From CAIOZW01 sp049317725 (GTDB lineage: Bacteria; Acidobacteriota; Blastocatellia; RBC074): a stretch of 5,618 bases of DNA. Under the pieces are notes generated by a model. The model saw only the letters and a list, made by a program, of their open reading frames with translations. It was not told where the DNA came from and ran no database searches. The DNA lies in contig JBMOHS010000224.1 of assembly GCA_049317725.1 (NCBI GenBank), forward strand, positions 1 through 5,618. Reading direction: 5' to 3'. Positions 1-5,618 of this stretch are shown in pieces (position 1 is the stretch's first letter; each line of letters begins with the position of its first letter). A program made the translations under genes and the position numbers.

Positions 1-138
1 GCTCAGGCGACTCCTGGTCTCGCCACGTCTCATTCCCGCTGCATCCCTTCCCCCTTGCGTCTTGTCCAGGCTGGCAATCGCTTCCGGTTGGCGAGGCTTA
101 TGCGCGACAGGCTTCGGAGAGCGCTTGAGAATTTTCAT
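1..138 (-). CDS. possible 5' end of a divergent gene, partial, unrecognised
   Basis: On the minus strand an ATG at 138-136 opens a frame that runs without a stop for 46 codons to the window edge, beginning MKILKRSPKPVAHKPRQ. The product so far is basic and polar, with no motif I recognise. In its favour, positions 1-60 of the plus strand are only about 28% purine by my count, so the minus strand is about 72% purine. That is the same bias seen on the coding strand at the start of hypA (43 of 60), as expected if this stretch is coded leftward. Against it, 46 open codons are unremarkable in GC-rich DNA, and no good ribosome binding site precedes the ATG. An in-frame ATG at 33-31 lies downstream of a purine-rich GGGGGAAGGG and is an alternative start. 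It could equally be non-coding spacer. Confidence 0.25.
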   Translation of the reverse strand, partial: MKILKRSPKPVAHKPRQPEAIASLDKTQGGRDAAGMRRGETRSRLS

Positions 139-241
139 AAATCTTTGTCGATGATTGTTAGTTTGTGTTGTTTCTGTTACGGTTTCATTTTCGATTTGTA
201 GCGCAGTTTTCTCGATCCGTCAATCCTGAAAGGGGAGAGAG
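131..241 (+). promoter_or_regulatory. AT-rich leader and probable promoter region of the hyp-hyd operon
   Basis: Positions 131-200 are about 71% A+T by hand count (50 of 70), in sharp contrast to the GC-rich genes around them, and the stretch ends just before hypA. This is the only sizeable non-coding gap in the window and the natural place for the operon promoter. A weak sigma-70-like pair is visible: TTGAGA at 125-130 and GATGAT at 150-155, with a long 19-base spacer. I see no convincing sigma-54 site, FNR-type palindrome or CRP-type palindrome. If the minus-strand frame ending at 138 is real, the region is a divergent promoter. The location is inferred mainly from composition and gene layout. 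Confidence 0.4.
229..238 (+). promoter_or_regulatory. ribosome binding site of hypA
   Basis: A purine-rich AAAGGGGAGA sits 3 bases ahead of the hypA ATG at 242, with its GGGG core about 7 bases away. It supports that ATG, which also gives the conserved Met-His-Glu N-terminus. Confidence 0.65.
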
Positions 242-583
242 ATGCATGAGGTGGGGCTGGCAAGAGAGGTCTTGCGGATTGCAGAGGAGGAGGCGCGGGG
301 GCACGGGGCGGAGCGGATCGAGCGGATCCGGTTGCGGGTGGGAGAGTTCCGGGGGGTGGTGGCGGAGGCACTCGACTTCGCATTTCAGGTGCTGCGGGAG
401 GGGACGATGGCGGCGACGGCGGAGTTGTGCGTCGAGACGGTTCCCCTGCGGGTCGTCTGTCGGAGATGTGGGGAGTGGGAGGTGCGGATGGAAGATCTCT
501 GTTTGACGTGTCCGGTCTGTGGGGCGGTGGGGGAGATCGAGAATGGCCGGGAGTTGGAGATTGTCTCGCTCGATTTGGGGTAG
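242..583 (+). CDS. hypA: HypA, nickel/zinc chaperone for [NiFe]-hydrogenase maturation
   Basis: Small cytoplasmic metallochaperone (113 residues, the usual family length) that delivers nickel to the hydrogenase large subunit together with HypB. The N-terminus is Met-His-Glu-Val; in characterised HypA proteins this Met-His-Glu end, chiefly His2, binds nickel. The C-terminal half carries the structural zinc site as two CxxC pairs, Cys73/Cys76 (CRRC) and Cys90/Cys93 (CPVC). The 13-residue spacing between pairs matches the family; Cys87 is an extra cysteine just before the second pair. The ATG at 242 is chosen because it yields the exact MHE end and follows a good ribosome binding site. It is the first gene of the operon and is followed after 60 bases by hypB, its functional partner. 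The hyp genes for the CN/CO ligands (hypC-F) are not in the window. Identification is firm; specificity for the HydA encoded downstream is inferred from context. Confidence 0.96.
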   Translation: MHEVGLAREVLRIAEEEARGHGAERIERIRLRVGEFRGVVAEALDFAFQVLREGTMAATAELCVETVPLRVVCRRCGEWEVRMEDLCLTCPVCGAVGEIENGRELEIVSLDLG

Positions 584-620
584 GCCAGGGGTTGTTCTGA
601 CAGCCAAACTGGACCAAGAT

Positions 621-637
621 GGGGGGGGAGAGGGAGG
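621..637 (+). promoter_or_regulatory. G8 tract and ribosome binding site of hypB
   Basis: Eight consecutive G residues (621-628) run into AGAGGGAGG, and the GGGAGG core ends 6 bases before the TTG start of hypB at 644. The good spacing supports TTG as the true start. The run of G blocks could also form a G-rich secondary structure in the mRNA or DNA, which is inference only. Confidence 0.6.
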
Positions 638-643
638 AACGCC

Positions 644-1308
<665 letters not shown>

Positions 1309-1312
<4 letters not shown>

Positions 1313-2481
1313 CGGAGTGGGCACCGGTGCATCTCTGGCGGAAAGATTTTGGGCGGCTCTTCGAGGCGTTGCAGGCGAGGGGGTACACGATCTCTGGCCC
1401 GACGGTGCGCGATGGCGCGATCGTCTACGACGAGATCGAGACGGTCGAGCAGCTCCCGATTGGCTGGGAGGAGGAGCAGGGGCCTGGGCATTACCGGTTG
1501 CGGCAGACGGGGAGCCCGGCCTGTTTCCGGTTCACGGTCGGTCCACAGTCGTGGAAGCGCCTGCTGCACCCACCGCGGGTCCGCCTCTGGTCGGCCCGGC
1601 AGACGGGGGAGGGGATCGCGATCGAGCCCGAGTCGCGCCCCCCGGTGCGGCAGGCCTTTCTGGGGGTTCGCTCGTGCGAGTTGGCGGCAATTGCACGGCA
1701 GGATCGCGTCTTCTTGGAAGGGGCCCACGTCGACCCTGTCTACCAAACCAACCGGGAGGGAACCTTCCTGGTGGCGGTCAATTGCGGGCAGGCGGGAGGG
1801 ACCTGCTTCTGCGATTCGATGGGGACGGGGCCGCGGGCGAGGACGGGCTTCGATCTGGCGTTGACGGAGGTGCTCGAGGGGGAGTCACACTACTTCGTGC
1901 TGGAGGCGGGGACGGAGGCGGGAGCGGCAGTCTTGGCGGACCTCCCGGTGCGGGGAGCCTCGACGGAGGAGGTGGCCTCGGCCGAAGCCTGCACGGCCCG
2001 CGCCATTGCCGGGATGGGACGAAAAATGGAGACGGAGGGGCTGCGCGAACTCTTGATCGACCAGTTCGAGAGTCCGCACTGGGACGAAGTGGCGAGCCGT
2101 TGTTTGACGTGTGCCAACTGTACGATGGTCTGCCCGACCTGCTTCTGCACGACGGTCGAGGATGTGACGGACCTGACGGGGGAGCACGCCGAGCGCTGGC
2201 GGAGCTGGGATTCGTGCTTTACGCTCGACTTTTCGTACCTGCACGGCGGGAGCGTGCGCACCTCGGCGCGGAGCCGCTACCGCCAATGGATGACCCACAA
2301 GCTGTCGAGCTGGTTCGACCAGTACGGCAGTTCGGGGTGTGTCGGTTGTGGCCGCTGCATTACCTGGTGTCCAGTGGGGATCGACCTGACGGCGGAGGTG
2401 CGGGCGATTCGTGCGGCAGCTGCCTCCGGTCGCGGGGAGCTGGAATTGACAGAGACTCAAGTGGGAGAGAACGACGCATGA
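1309..2481 (+). CDS. hydB: HydB, iron-sulfur beta subunit of group 3b [NiFe]-hydrogenase
   Basis: Electron-transfer subunit of a soluble NADP-linked hydrogenase (sulfhydrogenase beta; related to AsrA of anaerobic sulfite reductase). It is 390 residues, slightly longer than my recollection of archaeal homologues. Two C-terminal ferredoxin motifs are present, Cys265-x2-Cys268-x2-Cys271-x3-Cys275-Pro and Cys344-x2-Cys347-x2-Cys350-x3-Cys354-Pro, each donating four cysteines for [4Fe-4S] clusters. Further cysteines lie at Cys123 (RSCELAAI), Cys159, Cys166/Cys168 (TCFCDSMGTGP) and Cys278/Cys280 (CFC), a pattern typical of the family. The frame is open upstream to 1231, but the ATG at 1309 is preferred: it overlaps the hypB stop as ATGA, has GGGGAGAGGG just ahead, and avoids overlap with hypB. 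No membrane segment or signal is visible. It likely bridges HydD and HydG; in some homologues this subunit is tied to sulfur or polysulfide reduction, which the sequence does not prove here. Confidence 0.94.
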
Positions 2482-2948
2482 CGATCGAAGAACCCCAGAC
2501 GGCAGGGATGGCCAGCCACCCCTTTCTGCGCGGGCTCGACGCTGACGCCCTGCACCTGCTCGCGAAATGCGCCTCCAACATCCGCTTTCCGGCCGGCTCG
2601 GTCATCTTTCGGCAGGGCGGGGAGGCGACCCATTTTTACCTGCTTCAACACGGAAGAGTGGCGCTCGACCTCTATGAGTCACGCCACGGCAGCCACACGA
2701 TCGAGACGCTCGAGGCGGGGGAGGTGCTGGGCTGGTCGTGGCTGATCGAGCCCTATCGTTGGCAGTTCGACGCGCGCGCGGTCGAGCTGGTCCGGGCGAT
2801 CTCCCTCGACGCGGCCTGCTTGCGCGAGGTGTGCGACACGCATCCCGTGTTGGGTTATACGATCGTCAAGCGACTGACCCTGGTGGTGGCCGAGCGCTTG
2901 ACAGCGACACGACTGCAATTGATGGATCTCTATGGAACTCGTACGTGA
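2478..2948 (+). CDS. CRP-like cyclic-nucleotide-binding-domain protein without DNA-binding domain
   Basis: A 156-residue protein made almost entirely of one CRP/FNR-type effector beta-barrel (about 15-115: HPFLRGL, FPAGSVIFRQGGEATHFYLL, GRVALDL, LEAGEVLGWSWL) followed by a helix (about 122-150) like the CRP dimerisation helix. It stops there: the helix-turn-helix of true CRP/FNR regulators (usually over 200 residues) is missing, so it is unlikely to bind DNA itself. The phosphate-binding cassette is altered: Gly-Glu-Leu of CRP is replaced by Gly85-Trp86-Ser87, and ungapped alignment puts Gln96 where CRP has its phosphate-binding Arg. Canonical cAMP binding is therefore doubtful. The ATG at 2478 overlaps the hydB stop (ATGA) and follows GGGAGAGA; the gene overlaps hydG by 17 bases. 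Its position among subunit genes suggests a role tied to the enzyme, such as a sensor, regulator or assembly partner. That is inference. Confidence 0.9.
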   Translation: MTIEEPQTAGMASHPFLRGLDADALHLLAKCASNIRFPAGSVIFRQGGEATHFYLLQHGRVALDLYESRHGSHTIETLEAGEVLGWSWLIEPYRWQFDARAVELVRAISLDAACLREVCDTHPVLGYTIVKRLTLVVAERLTATRLQLMDLYGTRT

Positions 2949-3804
2949 GACAGACGCGGGGCGGGCCGTTCTCGATCCGATGTTGCCACAGCCGTGGGTG
3001 ATCGAGCGGGTTCGCCAAGAGACACACGATACCTTCACGCTCGAGCTGGTGCCGGGCCGGTCGTCGACGCCCGCAGCGGGGGGGCGCTTCCTGCCCGGTC
3101 AGTTCAACATGCTCTACGTCTTTGGCGTCGGGGAGGTCCCGATCTCGATCAGTGGCGACCCGGGGCAGCCCGGCCGGCTGGTCCACACGACGCGGGCAGT
3201 GGGCGCGGTGACGCGGGCGATGCGTCAACTGAAGCCGGGCGGGCAGATCGGGGTGCGGGGACCGTACGGGACCGGGTGGCCCGTCGAAGCCGCGCACGGG
3301 GACGATCTCGTGCTGGTCGCGGGAGGGATCGGGCTGGCCCCGTTGCGCTCGGTCGTTTATCGAGTCCTCGCGGAGCGCGAGAAGTACGGGCGGGTGGTCA
3401 TCCTCTTTGGTGCACGGAGCGCAGCCGATCTTCTCTTTCGTCGGGAGCTGGAGAAGTGGCGCTCCCGTTTTGATCTCGATGTTCTGGTAACGGTCGATCG
3501 GGGGAGCGCCGACTGGCGGGGGAGTGTCGGGGTGGTGACGAAGCTGATCGCGCGCGCCCCGTTCGATCCCTTCAACACGACGGCGTTGCTCTGTGGCCCC
3601 GAGATCATGATGCGCTACACGGTCGACGAGCTGCTGCGGCGTGGAATGCCCGCCGGGCGGGTCTATCTGTCGATGGAGCGGAACATGAAGTGTGCGATTG
3701 GCCTCTGTGGCCATTGCCAATTCGGAGCGGCCTTCGTCTGTCAGGAAGGGCCGGTCTTCTCATATCCGGCGGTTCAGCGCCTCTTTTCAGTACGGGAGGG
3801 TTAG
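2932..3804 (+). CDS. hydG: HydG, FAD/NAD(P)-binding gamma subunit of group 3b hydrogenase
   Basis: Diaphorase subunit of the ferredoxin-NADP reductase superfamily that exchanges electrons between the iron-sulfur chain and NADP(H). In 290 residues (normal length) it shows: an N-terminal flavin-binding barrel with GRFLPGQFNML (51-61) and PISIS (70-74), which stands where the family has RxYS; the pyridine-nucleotide domain motif VAGGIGLAPLRS (129-140); a CGPE turn near residues 222-225; and a C-terminal [2Fe-2S] site with Cys254, Cys259, Cys262 and Cys270 (C-x4-C-x2-C-x7-C). The start at 2932 overlaps the previous gene by 17 bases and has a poor ribosome binding site, so translation by coupling is likely. 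An internal ATG at 2980 would give a product 16 residues shorter beginning just before LPQPW, and cannot be excluded. NADP rather than NAD specificity is inferred from the group 3b assignment. Confidence 0.95.
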   Translation: MELVRETDAGRAVLDPMLPQPWVIERVRQETHDTFTLELVPGRSSTPAAGGRFLPGQFNMLYVFGVGEVPISISGDPGQPGRLVHTTRAVGAVTRAMRQLKPGGQIGVRGPYGTGWPVEAAHGDDLVLVAGGIGLAPLRSVVYRVLAEREKYGRVVILFGARSAADLLFRRELEKWRSRFDLDVLVTVDRGSADWRGSVGVVTKLIARAPFDPFNTTALLCGPEIMMRYTVDELLRRGMPAGRVYLSMERNMKCAIGLCGHCQFGAAFVCQEGPVFSYPAVQRLFSVREG

Positions 3805-3809
3805 ACACC

Positions 3810-4607
3810 ATGGCGGCAGCAGCGCGGCGCAGGCCCAAGTTGGCGGTCTGGAAGTTCTCTTCGTGCGATGGGTGCCAGTTGAGTCTGCTCGACTGCGAGG
3901 ACGAGTTGTTGATGCTCGCCGAACAGATCGAGATCGCCAACTTCCCAGAGGCCTCGCGGGCGGTGGTGCGCGGCCCGTATGACCTCTCACTGGTCGAGGG
4001 TTCGATCTCGACGCCGCATGACGCCGAGCGGATCCGCGAAGTGCGCCGATCCTCAAAAGCGCTGGTGACGATCGGGGCCTGCGCGACGGCGGGCGGAATC
4101 CAAGCCCTCCGCAATTTTCAGGATGTCGGAGAGTTGATTTCGCTCGTCTATGCCAAGCCGGAATTCATCCGGACGCTCGACAAATCGACTCCGATCTCGT
4201 CCCACGTCTTGGTCGATTATGAATTGAATGGGTGTCCGATCAACAAGACGCAGTTGCTGGAGGTGATCAGCGCCTTCCTGCACGGCCGCAAGCCCTCGAT
4301 CCCGTCTTCCAGTGTCTGTCTGGAGTGCAAGCGGCGGGGCAATGTCTGTGTGACGGTGGCGCACGGGGAGCCGTGCCTTGGGCCGCTGGTTCACGCCGGG
4401 TGCGGCGCGATCTGTCCGGCTTATCAGCGGGGATGTTATGGATGTTTCGGGCCGATGGAGACACCCAACCCGCCCGCCCTCAGTGCTCACTGGGCGGCAC
4501 AAGGGATGACGCCAGAGGAGATTCTGCGGGCATTTCGGGGCTTCACTGCCTATGCCGAACCCTTCCGGAAAGAGAGTGAGAAGCATGCCGGACCGTCCAA
4601 AGCGTAG
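3810..4607 (+). CDS. hydD: HydD, [NiFe]-hydrogenase small (delta) subunit, group 3b
   Basis: Small subunit that carries electrons away from the Ni-Fe site. In 265 residues it has the proximal cluster ligands Cys19 and Cys22 (SSCDGCQLSLL), Cys91 (TIGACATAGG) and Cys142 (ELNGCPI), with EGSI at 63-66. The C-terminal part holds eight more cysteines (170, 173, 180, 189, 198, 202, 209, 212), exactly enough for two further [4Fe-4S] clusters; Cys29 is an additional cysteine. There is no Tat signal peptide and no membrane anchor, which fits a cytoplasmic group 3 enzyme. The frame is open upstream to 3690, but the ATG at 3810 is preferred: it lies 5 bases after the hydG stop with GGGAGGG ahead, and it places the first conserved motif at the normal distance from the N-terminus. 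The last 23 bases overlap hydA. Confidence 0.95.
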   Translation: MAAAARRRPKLAVWKFSSCDGCQLSLLDCEDELLMLAEQIEIANFPEASRAVVRGPYDLSLVEGSISTPHDAERIREVRRSSKALVTIGACATAGGIQALRNFQDVGELISLVYAKPEFIRTLDKSTPISSHVLVDYELNGCPINKTQLLEVISAFLHGRKPSIPSSSVCLECKRRGNVCVTVAHGEPCLGPLVHAGCGAICPAYQRGCYGCFGPMETPNPPALSAHWAAQGMTPEEILRAFRGFTAYAEPFRKESEKHAGPSKA

Positions 4608-5618
4608 CACGAGAACGATCGAGGTGGGCTATCTCGCGCGGGTTGAGGGAGAGGGGGCGCTCTCCATCCGGCTGCGCGGCGACGAGGTGACCGATGTCCA
4701 GTTGCGGATCTTCGAGCCGCCACGCTTCTTCGAGGGGCTGCTGCGTGGGCGTCTCTATCGGGAGGCCCCGGACATCACGGCACGGATCTGCGGGATCTGT
4801 CCGATCGCCTATCAGATGGGCGCGGTGCAGGCGATGGAGTCGATCTTCGGCGTGCGGGTCGAGGGAGCGCTGCGGGACCTGCGCCGGTTGATCTATTGCG
4901 GGGAGTGGATCGAGAGCCACGTGCTCCACATCGCCATGCTGCACGCGCCGGACTTCCTCGGCTATGAGGACGCAATCCGCATGGCCAAGGATCATCCAGA
5001 GGTGGTTCGCCAAGCCCTTCGCCTCAAGAAGCTGGGCAATCGCATTCTGGCGGTGATTGGGGGACGGGAGGTCCATCCGATCAATCTGCGGGTCGGGGGC
5101 TTCTACCGCCTGCCGACGCGCGCGGAGCTTGCGCCGCTGCGCGAGGAGCTGGAGTGGGCGCGCGGGGTTGCCCGGGAGCTCGTCCGCTGGACGGGCGGCT
5201 TCTCCTTTCCCGATTTTGAGCGGGACTATGAGTTTGTCGCGCTGCGGCATGGACAAGAGTACCCGATCACCGAGGGCCGGATCGTCTCGAGCAGCGGGCT
5301 CGACATCCCGGTGAGTGGTTTCGAGGAGGTCTTTGTCGAGGAGCACGTCGCGCACTCGAACGCGCTCCAGGCGACGATGGTCGGGCGAGGGGCCTATCAC
5401 GTCGGGCCCCTCGCCCGTTATGCGCTCAACTTCGACTGCCTGCCGGAGCTGGTCCAGGAGGCGGCCCGCGAGGTCAGCCTTGGGCCGGTCGTCCGCAACC
5501 CGTTCCAGAGCATTGTCGTCCGCAGCCTCGAGGTCCTCTTTGCCGTCGAGGAGTCGATCCGGCTGATCGAGGGGTATCAGGTCCCCGCAGGGGCGGCCAT
5601 CCCGTACGCGGTCTCAGC
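4585..5618 (+). CDS. hydA: HydA, [NiFe]-hydrogenase large (alpha) subunit, group 3b, 3' truncated by window
   Basis: Catalytic subunit that holds the Ni-Fe(CN)2CO site. The frame is open from the ATG at 4585 to the window end (344 complete codons), so the gene is partial; homologues are about 420-430 residues. The N-terminal L1 motif is RICGIC with Cys69 and Cys72, two of the four nickel/iron-binding cysteines. The usual histidine four places after the second cysteine is Tyr76. Other family features are RVEGEG (19-24), EWIESHVLHIAML, and GGREVHPINLRVGGF in the middle of the protein. The C-terminal L2 motif (DPCxxC) and the peptide removed by the maturation endopeptidase lie beyond the window. 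The start overlaps the end of hydD by 23 bases, with purine-rich AGAGAGTGAG just ahead, and the large subunit follows the small subunit as in other HydBGDA operons. No signal sequence is seen. A downstream GTG at 4624 is a less likely start. Confidence 0.96.
   Translation, partial: MPDRPKRSTRTIEVGYLARVEGEGALSIRLRGDEVTDVQLRIFEPPRFFEGLLRGRLYREAPDITARICGICPIAYQMGAVQAMESIFGVRVEGALRDLRRLIYCGEWIESHVLHIAMLHAPDFLGYEDAIRMAKDHPEVVRQALRLKKLGNRILAVIGGREVHPINLRVGGFYRLPTRAELAPLREELEWARGVARELVRWTGGFSFPDFERDYEFVALRHGQEYPITEGRIVSSSGLDIPVSGFEEVFVEEHVAHSNALQATMVGRGAYHVGPLARYALNFDCLPELVQEAAREVSLGPVVRNPFQSIVVRSLEVLFAVEESIRLIEGYQVPAGAAIPYAVS

Noticed and set aside
72..90. TGGCAATCG, resembling the -24 half of a sigma-54 promoter
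   Set aside because: The matching -12 GC element is missing at the required distance.
144..180. T-rich TTTGT-like repeats in the leader as an FNR or CRP operator
   Set aside because: No inverted symmetry matching TTGAT-N4-ATCAA or TGTGA-N6-TCACA; they look like simple AT-rich composition.
585..612. Possible hairpin between hypA and hypB (CCAG...CTGG)
   Set aside because: Only about four base pairs with a large loop and no T run; not a credible terminator or attenuator.
1317..2477. Open frame continuous with and upstream of the CRP-like gene, which could suggest a 543-residue fusion
   Set aside because: The upstream part is a Gly-rich shadow of hydB in another frame; the ATG at 2478 with its own ribosome binding site starts at the normal beginning of the CRP-like domain.
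3690..3809. Upstream extension of hydD from an ATG inside hydG (40 more residues)
   Set aside because: The added residues look like neither a Tat signal nor a known domain and overlap the conserved cluster-binding end of hydG; the ATG at 3810 is better placed.
4543..5400. Minus-strand open frame of 285 codons opposite hydD and hydA
   Set aside because: It is antisense to hydA, whose motifs (RICGIC, RVEGEG) are unmistakable; no recognisable protein results on the minus strand.

Overview
The window holds the start of a single plus-strand operon for a cytoplasmic, NADP(H)-linked group 3b [NiFe]-hydrogenase (the sulfhydrogenase or HydBGDA type) together with two nickel-insertion genes. The order is hypA, hypB, hydB (beta, iron-sulfur), a short cyclic-nucleotide-binding-like protein, hydG (gamma, flavin/NADP), hydD (delta, [NiFe] small subunit) and hydA (alpha, [NiFe] large subunit, cut off by the window end). 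Every gene after hypB begins inside or within a few bases of the end of the gene before it, so the cluster looks translationally coupled.

Organism: the DNA is GC-rich and the coding strand is strongly purine/G-biased. The genes have bacterial ribosome binding sites of the GGGAGA/GGGAGG kind. The set resembles group 3b clusters of GC-rich environmental bacteria; Chloroflexota and Nitrospirota relatives would fit, but the sequence alone does not settle the lineage. The archaeal (Pyrococcus-type) enzyme is the biochemical reference for the subunits.

Layout: positions 1-138 are pyrimidine-rich on the plus strand and open on the minus strand, possibly the 5' end of a divergent gene (weakly supported). 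About 131-241 is an AT-rich leader that probably carries the operon promoter. hypA (242-583) and hypB (644-1312) encode the zinc/nickel chaperone and the GTPase that deliver nickel to the large subunit. From 1309 to the end come the enzyme subunits plus the small sensor-like gene at 2478-2948.

How they work together: HydD and the large subunit HydA form the hydrogen-activating module. Electrons pass through three predicted [4Fe-4S] clusters in HydD, then to HydB (two further [4Fe-4S] motifs) and HydG ([2Fe-2S], FAD, NADP site). Hydrogen is thus exchanged with NADP(H), and in characterised homologues also with sulfur or polysulfide. HypA and HypB mature HydA.

Novelty: this is a recognisable enzyme class. 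The most interesting part is the CRP-like protein between hydB and hydG. It has no DNA-binding domain and its nucleotide-binding cassette lacks the usual Glu and Arg. A second point is the tyrosine in place of histidine in the L1 nickel-binding motif of HydA.
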